Notes: a model not told the origin generated them from the sequence alone. Shown: positions 53,227 through 62,490, counted from the stretch's first letter. The stretch is DNA of 64,000 nt from CAYXLW01 sp964466055 (GCA_964466055.1 CAYXLW010000002.1:124001-188000), one strand, 5' to 3'. Translations and numbers: made by a program.

Positions 53227-54522
53227 ATGAAAAAAATTGAACCAATAATCTTAAAAGGTACACGTGATTTTCTCCCAACAGATATGGCGAAAAGAAATTT
53301 TGTGATGAATAAAATTCGAACGATCTTTGAAAGATTCGGATATGATGCTATTGAAACGCCCATTATCTGTCCGGCAGAAACCATCTTGGGAAAATATGTC
53401 GGAGAAAATACACGTTTAACCTACAGTTTCGATGATAACGGAGGAAGACGTATTGCTCTTCCTTTTGATTTGACTGTCCCTTTTGCTCGGTTTTTTGCAG
53501 CACATTACCAAGATCTTCCGCAGCCTTTTAAACGTTACCAAATCCAACGTGTTTGGCGTGCAGAACGTCCTCAAAAAGGAAGATTGCGAGAATTCTACCA
53601 GTGTGATGTTGATATTATTGGAACGAGAAGTCTCATAGCTGAAGCAGAAATTGCCAAAATTGTGTATGAAGTATTCAAAGACTTGGGATTTTCTAACTTT
53701 GTTATTAAGTTCAATACGAGACGCCTAATGAATGCTGTTCTCGAAAAATTCTCTCTTCCAGCAGAAAAAATAGTAGATGTTATTCGAATTATAGATAAGT
53801 TAGATAAACTAAGTAAAAAAGAAATACTACAAGAACTTTCCGAATTAGGAATCCAGAAAATAGAAAGTGAAAAAATTCTCTCTCTCTTGACTCCAGAAGA
53901 TACTCTTCAAAAAACCTTAGAAAAATTTGTTTCCTATGATACGAGCGAAATACAAGAATTTATACAATACTGCGACTCTTTGGAAATCCCTCAGCAATAT
54001 CTGCTATTTGATCCTTCACTAGCCCGTGGTCTCGATTATTATACGGGAATAATTTATGAAATTACGAGTACGGATGTCAATTTCGGAACTCTCTGTGCTG
54101 GAGGAAGATATGATAATCTTTGTGGACTATTTTGTGATGAAGATTTTTCTGGTGTTGGTGTTGCTTTTGGATTTGAACGTTTAATGATTGTGTTGGAAGA
54201 ATTAGGAATGTTTAAAGATATAAATCTAAGTGCAAAAGTACTCGTAACGTTGTTTGATAATAATTCTAAAGCAGATGCTCTTTCTATATACGCAGAACTT
54301 ATTCGTGCAGGGATTAATAGTGAACTATATTTAGAAACTGATAAATTGGGGAAACAATTGAAATACGCTGATAAAAAAAGAATTCCTTTTGCGATTATTA
54401 GAGGAGATGAAGAAAGAAGCAAAGAAGAAGTAATGATTAAATCTATGAACAGTGGAAAACAAAAAACAATTCCTTTAAAACAACTTATTACTTATTTATC
54501 TGGATATTATGAATCAAAATAA
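53227..54522 (+). CDS. hisS: Histidyl-tRNA synthetase
   Basis: A full 431-residue class II HisRS that charges tRNA-His. Motif 1 region GTRDFLPTDMAKRNFV, motif 2 RVWRAERPQKGRLREFYQCD, the HisRS-specific ARGLDYYTG and AGGRYDNLCG, and a complete anticodon-binding domain at the C-terminus (about 330-431; KVLVTLFDNNSKADALSIYA). The regulatory HisZ paralogue normally lacks that last domain, so this is a real synthetase. It opens the his operon, and the next gene, a short-form hisG fusion, overlaps its end by 14 nt. Short HisG needs a HisZ-like partner, and no separate HisZ is here. Confidence 0.94.
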   Translation: MKKIEPIILKGTRDFLPTDMAKRNFVMNKIRTIFERFGYDAIETPIICPAETILGKYVGENTRLTYSFDDNGGRRIALPFDLTVPFARFFAAHYQDLPQPFKRYQIQRVWRAERPQKGRLREFYQCDVDIIGTRSLIAEAEIAKIVYEVFKDLGFSNFVIKFNTRRLMNAVLEKFSLPAEKIVDVIRIIDKLDKLSKKEILQELSELGIQKIESEKILSLLTPEDTLQKTLEKFVSYDTSEIQEFIQYCDSLEIPQQYLLFDPSLARGLDYYTGIIYEITSTDVNFGTLCAGGRYDNLCGLFCDEDFSGVGVAFGFERLMIVLEELGMFKDINLSAKVLVTLFDNNSKADALSIYAELIRAGINSELYLETDKLGKQLKYADKKRIPFAIIRGDEERSKEEVMIKSMNSGKQKTIPLKQLITYLSGYYESK

Positions 54523-56047
54523 TAAAAAAATTAGAATTGCCATACAAAAGAATGGGAAATTAAAAGATGAAAGTCTTAAGCTTTTGGAGTCTAAAGGATT
54601 TAAATTTGATTTAGAAAATGGTAATACATTAATAGCTCCTTGCAAAAATGCAGATATAGAAATTATATTTGTACGTCACAAAGATATACCTCAATATATT
54701 CAATTTGGAGCAGCGGATATAGGGATAGTTGGTTATAATATTTTATATGAAGATATATTTAAAATAGAAATCATTAAAAAACTTGGATTCGGACAATGTT
54801 CTTTAGTTATTGCTGTACCCAAAAATTCATCATTTAAGAAAATTGAAGACTTAGAAGAAGAACGTATTGCAACATCATACCCAAATAGTTTGAAAAAATT
54901 TTTAAAAGAAAAAAATATAAGTGTTGCACTTGTTCCTATAAGCGGATCTGTAGAAATAACTCCTAAACTTAATTTATCAGATGCAATTTGTGATATAACT
55001 CAAACAGGAAATACATTAATAGAAAACGATCTTATTATCATAGACAAAGTTTTAGAATCTGAAGCAGTATTAATAAAAAGTTCATTTTCTGATAAACAAA
55101 AAGATATACAATTAAATTCATTTATAGATTTATTAACAGGGATTTCAAACGATGAAATAAATGAAATATTTGATAAAATACCTTATAAAAAGATACTAAA
55201 AATTGCTAAAAATATTCAAGAAAAACTAAAAATAAATCCAAGTTTAGCCAAAAAAGAAAAAAGTAATGATGAATGGGGTTGGGTAAGTAAAGCAGATACA
55301 GATATACAAAGAATTATACTAGATTATTTTAAAAATTCTTCATTAAAAAATGAGTATGTAATAAAGACTGAAGAAAAAATATTAGAAAAAGAAAGTAATT
55401 CAAAAAAAGAAATCCAACTAATTATTGATCCACTTGATGGGACAAGTTCTTTTATAAAACAAAAAGAAACATGGGGCATTATGATTGGAATTTGTGATAA
55501 AAAAGGAATATTACAATACTCATGGAATCTGCTTTCAACAGGAGATATTTATACTACAAATTCAAATAAATCATTAAATAAGAAAAAATCATTTAAGGGA
55601 AAAATTCAAGATAAAGAAACTATTTTAATTGATGTATATGATTACAAAAGTGATGCAAATGAAAAATTTGGGAATATTTTTGAAAAAAAATTAGGAATAA
55701 AAGCTGAACAATATAAACAAACGTCATATCCTTCTGCTATTTGGGCAGGATGGCAATTGTTTAAAGGAGAATTAGATGGATTACTTTGGCTTCCAAGTGA
55801 TAAGGGTAAAAAATATTATCCAGATTATGATCTGATTTTTTTAGAAGCATTAGAAAAACAGGGATTAAAGATTCGTTTAGGAAAGATAGATGGTAACAAC
55901 GCTATGCTTGTAATTGCTTCAACAGAAGAAGATGTTGAGTTGCTTTGGCAAACAGGGCTACAAATGATTTCCAAAGATCAACAAAAAAAAATACAAATAT
56001 CCAAAAATCCATTACAAATCACATCTTCCATAAAAGAAGTTACATAA
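54509..56047 (+). CDS. hisG: HisG-HisN fusion: ATP phosphoribosyltransferase plus histidinol-phosphatase-like domain
   Basis: A 512-residue fusion. Residues 1-215 are a short-form HisG catalytic unit (IRIAIQKNGKLKDESLKLLE; FGAADIGIVGYN; DAICDITQTGNTLIEND, the PRPP-binding region), which starts histidine synthesis by joining ATP and PRPP. The C-terminal regulatory ACT-like domain of long HisG is absent. Residues 225-505 are an inositol-monophosphatase-family domain: WVSKADTDIQ, the EE pair in IKTEEKI, metal-binding IDPLDGTSSF (about 305-314) and the late YPDYDLIFLEALEKQG. In this pathway that fold fits HisN, the histidinol-phosphate phosphatase, for which no other gene is present. The reading frame is continuous across the junction. 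The stop codon overlaps the hisC start (TAATG). Confidence 0.9.
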   Translation: MNQNNKKIRIAIQKNGKLKDESLKLLESKGFKFDLENGNTLIAPCKNADIEIIFVRHKDIPQYIQFGAADIGIVGYNILYEDIFKIEIIKKLGFGQCSLVIAVPKNSSFKKIEDLEEERIATSYPNSLKKFLKEKNISVALVPISGSVEITPKLNLSDAICDITQTGNTLIENDLIIIDKVLESEAVLIKSSFSDKQKDIQLNSFIDLLTGISNDEINEIFDKIPYKKILKIAKNIQEKLKINPSLAKKEKSNDEWGWVSKADTDIQRIILDYFKNSSLKNEYVIKTEEKILEKESNSKKEIQLIIDPLDGTSSFIKQKETWGIMIGICDKKGILQYSWNLLSTGDIYTTNSNKSLNKKKSFKGKIQDKETILIDVYDYKSDANEKFGNIFEKKLGIKAEQYKQTSYPSAIWAGWQLFKGELDGLLWLPSDKGKKYYPDYDLIFLEALEKQGLKIRLGKIDGNNAMLVIASTEEDVELLWQTGLQMISKDQQKKIQISKNPLQITSSIKEVT

Positions 56048-57090
56048 TGATTAAAGAAAACATAAAACAAATGTCGGCATATAATCCACCATTAGAAGAT
56101 CGAAATGAAAAATCTCTATTATTAGATTTTAATGAACGAACAATTTCTGTTGCTCCTTGTATAAAAAAAGCTCTAATTAATTATATTAAAAATAAAGAGA
56201 TACAGAGATATCCTAACTATAAAGGGTTTTTAGAAAAACTATCAAAGTACGTTGGAGTAAATTATAAGCAATTAATGATTACAAACGGATCAGATCAAGG
56301 TATTGATATTCTTTTTCGTGCTACCTGTTCATCTGGAGGAGAAGTTATTATTCCAACACCTTCTTTCCCTATCTTTAATCAATCAGCAAATATTGAAAAC
56401 CTTATAATTAAAAGCCCTGTTTATACCAAAGAAAAAGGTTTCCCAACTGATGAAGTGTTAAAAAATATAACAGATAAAACACAACTTATTGTTATTTGTA
56501 ACCCAAATAATCCAACAGGGACATTAGTAAAAAAAGAGGATATCATAAAAATTATAGAAGCATCAAAAAATGTGGCGGTGTTTGTCGATGAGTGTTACTT
56601 TGAATATACAACAGAAACCATGAAAAATTATGTAAATAGGTATGATAATTTATTTATTACACGATCATTTTCAAAAGCATGGGGACTAGCATCATTGCGT
56701 CTAGGATACATAATAAGTAATGAGAAAAATATTCAGGAACTACTAAAAATACGAGGACCATATGATATTAATCAATTGGCAATTGTTGCTACATCAGAAG
56801 CTTTAAATAATCCTCAATACATGCAAAGCTATGTTGATGAAATTATGAATATTTCAAAACCAATGTTTTTAAAATATCTTAGAAATAAAAAAATTAAATA
56901 TTGGGATTCTTCAGGAAATTTTATATTAATTGAATTTAGTGATGCTCAAATTATAAAAGAGAGACTAAAAATAAAAGGGATTTTAGTGAGATTACAAAAA
57001 GGACAGAATATTGAAAATACAATTAGAATAACTATAGGAACTAAAGAAGAAATGGAAAAACTTATTGGAATATTAGAGAGTATTTTATAA
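56047..57090 (+). CDS. hisC: Histidinol-phosphate aminotransferase
   Basis: A 347-residue PLP-dependent class I/II aminotransferase converting imidazole-acetol phosphate to histidinol phosphate with glutamate. Landmarks: LLLDFNERTISVAP, TNGSDQGIDILFRA, VICNPNNPTGTL, FVDECYFEY, and the PLP lysine K210 in TRSFSKAWGLASLRLGY. I use the ATG at 56047, which overlaps the previous stop by one base; a longer frame from 55945 only reads through the end of hisG-N. Translational coupling is likely. Confidence 0.95.
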   Translation: MIKENIKQMSAYNPPLEDRNEKSLLLDFNERTISVAPCIKKALINYIKNKEIQRYPNYKGFLEKLSKYVGVNYKQLMITNGSDQGIDILFRATCSSGGEVIIPTPSFPIFNQSANIENLIIKSPVYTKEKGFPTDEVLKNITDKTQLIVICNPNNPTGTLVKKEDIIKIIEASKNVAVFVDECYFEYTTETMKNYVNRYDNLFITRSFSKAWGLASLRLGYIISNEKNIQELLKIRGPYDINQLAIVATSEALNNPQYMQSYVDEIMNISKPMFLKYLRNKKIKYWDSSGNFILIEFSDAQIIKERLKIKGILVRLQKGQNIENTIRITIGTKEEMEKLIGILESIL

Positions 57091-57114
57091 ATTTTATTTT
57101 TTAACTTTTACAAA

Positions 57115-58407
57115 ATGATACGAATTCTAAAATGGGCAGAAACACCCAACAACGTTAAAGAAAAAATAATGAAGCGTGCTCAAGCTGATATGGTGCCGAT
57201 TCAAGAGTACGTTGCTGAGTGGATCAATAAAATAAAAATGAATGGTGATAAAGGAATTCTTGAATATATTCAAAAATTTGATAATAAAAATTTTACCTTA
57301 GATAAACTAAAAGTAAGTGAAAAAGATATTAAAGAAGCTTATGAAAAAGTTGAACCAAATGTTTTAGAAATGATAAAAAAACAAATATCTATTTCTAAGA
57401 AATTTCACGAAAAACAAGTAGAAATGATGGATAAAAAATGGAGTATTGAAACAATCCCTGGTGTAATTACAGGTTCAAAAAAAACACCTGTTGATGCCGC
57501 AGGACTATACGTTCCAGCAGGAAAAGCTCCACTTCCTACCGTTGCTCAAATTTTAACAGTTGCAGCAAATGCAGCTGGAGTTAAAAGAAAAGTAGTTTGC
57601 TTTGCACCAACAGGAAATCACTATGAGATTATTGTTGCAGCAAATGAAGCAGGAGCTGATGAAATATATCGAGTCGGAGGAATTGCTGCTATTGCTGCAC
57701 TAGCTCTTGGAACAGAAAGTATTAAGCCCGTAAATGTTATTGCTGGGCCTGGGAATCCATATGTGCAATCAGCAAAGTTACAGCTTTTTGGGAAAGTAGG
57801 AATAGATATGCTTTCTGGACCATCTGAAGCATTGATAATTGCAGATGAAACTGCTAATCCAAAATACTTAGCAGCTGATATTTTAGCTCGTTGTGAACAC
57901 GGTCCAGATTCAGCAGGTGTTGTGGTTACGAATTCAATGAGAATTGCCGAAGAAACAAAGAAAGAAATAGAAATACAAGCACCTAAACTTAGCAGACAAG
58001 AATATATCCCAAAAGCACTTAAAGAATATTCGGCAATTATTTTTGTAGAAAATAAAGAAGAAATGATTGATTTTGCAAATGAATATGCTGCTGAACATTT
58101 AGAGATTCAAACAAAAAATCCTCGTGATGTTTTTGAAAAAATTCGTAATGCTGGTGCAGTATTCATCGGAAACTATGCTCCTGTTGCTGTGGGTGATTAT
58201 GCAAGTGGAACAAATCACTGTTTACCAACTGGAGTTGCTCCTAAATTTTCTTCTCCTGTAGGTGTAGAAACCTTTATGAAAAATATAGAGTTTCAAGAAC
58301 TAACAGAAGAAGGATTAAGAAATTTACAGCCTATTGTGCAAATAATTTCAAGAGTTGAAGGGTTAGATGCACATGAAGAGTCTGTTAATATTAGATTTAA
58401 AAAATAA
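57115..58407 (+). CDS. hisD: Histidinol dehydrogenase
   Basis: A 430-residue HisD, which oxidises histidinol to histidine in two NAD-dependent steps and binds zinc. Motifs: AAGLYVPAGKAPLPT, YRVGGIAAIAALALGT, AGPGNPYVQSAKLQLFG, the DMLSGPSEALIIAD block, ILARCEHGPDSAGVV, and C-terminal VGDYASGTNHCLPTG. The length is normal. Its start follows a TTTTTTAACTTTTACAAA leader without Shine-Dalgarno. Confidence 0.97.
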   Translation: MIRILKWAETPNNVKEKIMKRAQADMVPIQEYVAEWINKIKMNGDKGILEYIQKFDNKNFTLDKLKVSEKDIKEAYEKVEPNVLEMIKKQISISKKFHEKQVEMMDKKWSIETIPGVITGSKKTPVDAAGLYVPAGKAPLPTVAQILTVAANAAGVKRKVVCFAPTGNHYEIIVAANEAGADEIYRVGGIAAIAALALGTESIKPVNVIAGPGNPYVQSAKLQLFGKVGIDMLSGPSEALIIADETANPKYLAADILARCEHGPDSAGVVVTNSMRIAEETKKEIEIQAPKLSRQEYIPKALKEYSAIIFVENKEEMIDFANEYAAEHLEIQTKNPRDVFEKIRNAGAVFIGNYAPVAVGDYASGTNHCLPTGVAPKFSSPVGVETFMKNIEFQELTEEGLRNLQPIVQIISRVEGLDAHEESVNIRFKK

Positions 58408-58417
58408 AAATATTACT

Positions 58418-59647
58418 ATGAACAATATCCAAATATCATTTGGCAATGTAACCGAAAAAAATATTATTACAAAAAACCATTTCGTCAGCCACATGATTGA
58501 ACACATTGCATGGCGTATGGGCATGAAAATTAATATTATTTGGGAAGATAAAAATTGGAAGGATTTAGGGAAAGCTTTGGGAAAAGAAATTGCAAAAAAT
58601 CAAATACTTCAAAAAAGTTCTATAGCACTTGGAATGATTGATGACGGAACAGCAGAAGTAAAAATATTTCTTGGAGAATCTAAATGTATTTTTACTTCTA
58701 GTAAAAATATTGATTTAGATTGGTTTTTACAGATCCGTTGCGAGCAAATAGGAAGAGGAATCGAATTACTCCGATTAATCGAAGGACTGTCTGAAGGGAT
58801 AGGAGCTACAATAGAAATTTGCGTTTTTAATTTGGAAGATCAGCATCATACATGGGAAGGAATTTTTCGAGGCATAGGGATTGCTTTAAGTAAAATGTAT
58901 ACTCCTAAATCCCCAGTATATAATGGTCATAAACAGATTGAGAAAAATATTTCAATAGGAGAAATTAGTATTCTGGAACGATCACTAGATACTGCAATTG
59001 TTTCACGCGGAACAGCAGAAACAGGAGTAACTATTGGTGTTGATTTTACCAAAAAACGTCCGAATAGCTTCCAATACAATGTTGATCCTTCTATTAATAT
59101 TTCTGAAATCAATATTCTTTTTGAACTTTTGGCAAAAGAAACAAATTGTACCCTCCAAATAAATTTTAATGCAAAAATACTCAGTTCAAGTCATGTTGTC
59201 TTAGAAGATATTGGAATGGTTTTAGGAAAATCCTTATTAGAAATATTAAAGCTACGGATGGAAACGTATGGCATGAATTGTGCGGGAAGTAGTTTGCAAA
59301 CAATAGAGGATGATAAAAATCAAAATATTCGCACTGGAATTAGTGTAGAAGGAAGAAAATTTTGGAGATATATTCCGTTTGATGGTGATTACAAAAATCT
59401 ACAAAAAAAACTTTTAATCGGAAAAAATGTTTTTGAAAACTTACGAACAGAAGATTTAGATGATTTTATAGATGGCTTATGTGGAGGCATGACCTGTAGT
59501 ATCGCTGTTCATATAAAGGAATTATCTGATCCAACAGATGATTGGAAAAATATTTTTATTACACTAGGAAAAGCAATCAAAGAAACATTTACAATTAATC
59601 CTTATCGAAAAGGAGTTCCTGCTGGAGTAAAAGCAACTTTATCTTAA
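58418..59647 (+). CDS. hisB: Double-length imidazoleglycerol-phosphate dehydratase (tandem HisB)
   Basis: A 409-residue protein made of two IGPD units, whereas normal HisB is about 200 residues. The N-half (1-165) keeps H25 in FVSHMIEH and the second metal motif H143-H144-x-x-E147 (QHHTWE) but has NWKDLG where the first HHxxED should be. The C-half (180-409) keeps the substrate-end RGTAETGVTIG and part of the first motif (SSHVVLEDIG, H259/E263) but has DPTDDWKNIF where the second HH motif belongs. The halves therefore complement each other. IGPD dehydrates imidazoleglycerol phosphate to imidazole-acetol phosphate. I start at 58418; a frame from 58367 would overlap hisD. Confidence 0.85.
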   Translation: MNNIQISFGNVTEKNIITKNHFVSHMIEHIAWRMGMKINIIWEDKNWKDLGKALGKEIAKNQILQKSSIALGMIDDGTAEVKIFLGESKCIFTSSKNIDLDWFLQIRCEQIGRGIELLRLIEGLSEGIGATIEICVFNLEDQHHTWEGIFRGIGIALSKMYTPKSPVYNGHKQIEKNISIGEISILERSLDTAIVSRGTAETGVTIGVDFTKKRPNSFQYNVDPSINISEINILFELLAKETNCTLQINFNAKILSSSHVVLEDIGMVLGKSLLEILKLRMETYGMNCAGSSLQTIEDDKNQNIRTGISVEGRKFWRYIPFDGDYKNLQKKLLIGKNVFENLRTEDLDDFIDGLCGGMTCSIAVHIKELSDPTDDWKNIFITLGKAIKETFTINPYRKGVPAGVKATLS

Positions 59648-59672
59648 TTTTATATTTAACAATTTATGTAAA

Positions 59673-60263
59673 ATGATTACTATCATCGATTACAATGCTG
59701 GAAACCTTTTCTCTGTAAAATCTGCATTAGAGAGATTAGGAGAGAAATATGTAATAACTTCTAAAAAAGAAGAAATAGAACGAGCAGAAAAAATAATTTT
59801 CCCAGGAGTTGGGAGAGCATCACAATCTATGAATGAGTTAAAAAAACTTGATCTTATTGAAACTATTAAGAATCTAAAAGTTCCTTTTCTAGGAATATGT
59901 CTTGGAGCTCAATTATTATTTGATTTTTCTGAAGAAGATAATACCAAATGCTTATCTATTATCTCAGGAGATATAAAACGATTCCAATTACCTCAAGAGT
60001 TAAAAATCCCTCATATAGGATGGAACAATATCAAAATAACAAAAGATGACAAATTCACAGAAGGAATATCAGATAAAGATAATGTGTATTTTGTTCATTC
60101 TTACTATATTGATACTAATAATAAATACATTTTAGGGAAAACAGAATATGGCATTTCTTTTACTTCAATTGTTAAAAACAATAATTTTTACGGCGTTCAA
60201 TTCCACCCTGAAAAATCAGGCAAATCTGGAGAAAAATTATTACAAAATTTTATTAGTTTATAA
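59673..60263 (+). CDS. hisH: Imidazole glycerol phosphate synthase, glutaminase subunit
   Basis: A 196-residue class I glutamine amidotransferase subunit that feeds ammonia to HisF. Start ITIIDYNAGNLFSVKSAL, oxyanion PGVGRAS, nucleophile C76 in LGICLGAQLL, and the His/Glu pair in VQFHPEKSGKSG near the C-terminus. Its partner hisF lies two genes downstream. Confidence 0.96.
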   Translation: MITIIDYNAGNLFSVKSALERLGEKYVITSKKEEIERAEKIIFPGVGRASQSMNELKKLDLIETIKNLKVPFLGICLGAQLLFDFSEEDNTKCLSIISGDIKRFQLPQELKIPHIGWNNIKITKDDKFTEGISDKDNVYFVHSYYIDTNNKYILGKTEYGISFTSIVKNNNFYGVQFHPEKSGKSGEKLLQNFISL

Positions 60264-60275
60264 CTTTTTTAAAAA

Positions 60276-61040
60276 ATGCAATTCAGACCCTGTATTGACA
60301 TACATAAAGGCAAAGTAAAACAGATTATTGGAGGAAGTCTCAATGAACAGCAAGGAACAGTTGATACTAATTTTGTATCTGAAAAATCTTCTGCTTACTA
60401 TGCCCGTATGTATCAAAATGACCAATTGAGAGGTGGACATGTTATTATGCTTGATCGAACACCAGAAACAAAACAAGAAGCATTACAATCTTTAAAATCA
60501 TTTCCAAATGGATTACAAATCGGTGGAGGAATAACTGATCAAAATGCTAAAGAGTTTTTAAATGCTTGGGCAAGTCACGTTATTGTAAGCTCCTATATTT
60601 TTGAAAATGGGAAACTGAGCTATGAAAAATTAGAAAAACTAATAGCTATAACTGGAAAAGATCGTCTTGTTTTAGATCTAAGCTGTAGAAAAAAAGATGA
60701 TAAATATATTGTTGTTATAGATCGCTGGCAAACATTTACGAATTTTGAGATAACCATCAAAAATCTAAAAATACTTAGTAAATATTGCTCAGAATTTTTG
60801 ATTCATGGAGTAGATAGTGAAGGGAAAAAACAAGGTATTGAAAAAGGGCTTTTAGAAACAATTTCCTTATTTAATGATATTCCGATTACCTACGCAGGAG
60901 GAATACGAAATTTTGAAGATATCAAGCTTATTGAACAAGATGGAAAAGGAAATATTCATTTCACGATTGGCAGTGCTTTGGATATTTTTGGAGGAAATTT
61001 GGAATATGAAAAAGTTATTCAATTTACAAATAATTTATAA
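60276..61040 (+). CDS. hisA: Eukaryotic-type HisA isomerase (HIS6-like)
   Basis: A 254-residue TIM-barrel isomerase for ProFAR to PRFAR. It does not look like standard bacterial HisA (which starts IPAIDL). It matches the eukaryotic HIS6 type: FRPCIDIHKGKVKQIIGGSL, TNFVSEKSSAYYARMYQND, LQIGGGITDQNAKEFL, LVLDLSCRKKDDKYIVVIDR with WQTFT, EFLIHGVDSEGKKQGIEKGL, ITYAGGIRNFEDIKLI and GSALDIFGGNL. The enzyme role in the operon is the same. Its neighbours hisH and hisF are of ordinary bacterial type. Confidence 0.93.
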   Translation: MQFRPCIDIHKGKVKQIIGGSLNEQQGTVDTNFVSEKSSAYYARMYQNDQLRGGHVIMLDRTPETKQEALQSLKSFPNGLQIGGGITDQNAKEFLNAWASHVIVSSYIFENGKLSYEKLEKLIAITGKDRLVLDLSCRKKDDKYIVVIDRWQTFTNFEITIKNLKILSKYCSEFLIHGVDSEGKKQGIEKGLLETISLFNDIPITYAGGIRNFEDIKLIEQDGKGNIHFTIGSALDIFGGNLEYEKVIQFTNNL

Positions 61041-61057
61041 TCTAAAATCTTACTATT

Positions 61058-61813
61058 ATGCTAACAAAACGAATTATTGCTTGTATGGATATAAAAGAAG
61101 GACGTGTAGTAAAAGGAACTAATTTTGTCCAACTTAAAGATGCGGGAGATCCTGTAGAACTAGGTAAATTATACAGTGATCAAGGAATCGATGAACTAAT
61201 ATTTCTTGATATTATGGCAACTGTAGAAAATAGAGATACACTATATGATTTAGTCAAACGAATCGCAAAAAACATTAATGTTCCTTTTACTATCGGAGGA
61301 GGAATAAAATCATTAGAAGATATTCGTAATGTCCTTAATTGTGGAGCAGATAAAGTTTCTATTGGATCAGCATCAGTCAAAAATCCTGATTTCGTTAGTG
61401 AAGCTGCTAAAGAATTTGGAAGTCAGTGTATCGTTATTTCTGTCGATCCTAAACAACGTGGAGATGGCACATGGGAAATTTATATAAAAGGTGGGCGAGA
61501 ACCAACTGGTATAGATGCTATTGAATTTTCAAAAAATATGGACAACTTAGGAGCAGGAGAATTGCTAGTTAATTCCTTGGATAGTGACGGAATGAGAACG
61601 GGATATGATATCCCTCTTCTTCGAACTATTGCAGAAGCTGTTAGTATTCCTGTTATTGCATCAAGCGGTGCTGGGAAAAAAGAACATTTTTTAGAGGCAT
61701 TTACAAAAGGAAAATGTGACGCAGCTTTAGCTGCTAGTTTATTCCATTATAAAGAACTTGAGATAAGTGAACTTAAGCAATATTTAAAAGAAAATAATAT
61801 TCCTATTCGTTAA
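61058..61813 (+). CDS. hisF: Imidazole glycerol phosphate synthase, cyclase subunit
   Basis: A 251-residue TIM barrel that closes the imidazole ring, releasing AICAR. Catalytic Asp in IIACMDIKEGRVVKG and the second Asp in LLVNSLDSDGMRTGYD; phosphate-binding IGGGIKSLEDI and VIASSGAGKKEHF. It works with HisH (59673). The AICAR released is the substrate type handled by PurP-family enzymes, one of which is encoded at 30846. Confidence 0.97.
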   Translation: MLTKRIIACMDIKEGRVVKGTNFVQLKDAGDPVELGKLYSDQGIDELIFLDIMATVENRDTLYDLVKRIAKNINVPFTIGGGIKSLEDIRNVLNCGADKVSIGSASVKNPDFVSEAAKEFGSQCIVISVDPKQRGDGTWEIYIKGGREPTGIDAIEFSKNMDNLGAGELLVNSLDSDGMRTGYDIPLLRTIAEAVSIPVIASSGAGKKEHFLEAFTKGKCDAALAASLFHYKELEISELKQYLKENNIPIR

Positions 61814-61823
61814 TTATTTTATT

Positions 61824-62432
61824 ATGAAAAACTTTGATATAAAAAAACTCAACTTTGAGAAAATGAATGGCTTATTACCTGCTATTATTCAGGATGATCA
61901 AACAAAGCAAATTCTTATGTTTGGATATATGAATGAAGAATCTTTGAAAAAAACAATTCAAGAAAAACTTGTGACTTTTTACAGCCGAACAAAAAAAAGA
62001 CTTTGGACTAAAGGAGAAGAAAGTGGGAATTTCTTAAATGTAATTGAGATAATCCCTGACTGTGATAATGACACTTTGTTAGTTATGGTTGAAGCTCCAA
62101 AAGAAACGTGCCACTTAGGCAATTATAGTTGCTTTAAAAAAAATAAGGATAATTATTTTATTCTAAGAAATCTTTTTGAATTAATTGAAAATAGAAAAAA
62201 AGAAATGCCAAAAGATTCTTATACAACAAGCCTTTTTAAAGAAGGTAGAAATAAAATTGCTCAAAAAATAGGAGAGGAAGCCTCTGAAGTTATTGTTGCT
62301 GCTTTAAAAGAATCGAATGAAAGACTTGTATCAGAAGCTTCCGATTTACTATTTCATCTTTTTACTTTGCTTGTTGATTCCAATATATCGTTTGATGAAA
62401 TACTTGAAGAATTGAATAAGAGAAGAAAATAA
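61824..62432 (+). CDS. hisI: Bifunctional PR-AMP cyclohydrolase / PR-ATP pyrophosphatase
   Basis: A 202-residue HisIE fusion. HisI (1-110) shows MFGYMNEESLKKTI, TFYSRTKKRLWTKGEESGN and the metal Cys cluster in DCDNDTLLV with ETCHLGNYSCF. HisE (115-202) shows SLFKEGRNKIAQKIGEEASE and LVSEASDLLFHLF. It performs the second and third pathway steps. It is the last histidine gene, about 60 nt before the sugar genes. Confidence 0.96.
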   Translation: MKNFDIKKLNFEKMNGLLPAIIQDDQTKQILMFGYMNEESLKKTIQEKLVTFYSRTKKRLWTKGEESGNFLNVIEIIPDCDNDTLLVMVEAPKETCHLGNYSCFKKNKDNYFILRNLFELIENRKKEMPKDSYTTSLFKEGRNKIAQKIGEEASEVIVAALKESNERLVSEASDLLFHLFTLLVDSNISFDEILEELNKRRK

Positions 62433-62490
62433 CATTTTTTTATAAAAGACTTTTATATAAACTGCCAACAAAGATATTTAATTAATTGGC

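Noticed and set aside
53227..54522. Calling this gene hisZ
   Set aside because: The complete anticodon-binding domain and HisRS motifs are present, which HisZ normally lacks.
58367..58417. Upstream start for hisB at 58367
   Set aside because: It would overlap the end of hisD by 41 nt and add residues without IGPD similarity; the ATG at 58418 has a leader like those of neighbouring genes.
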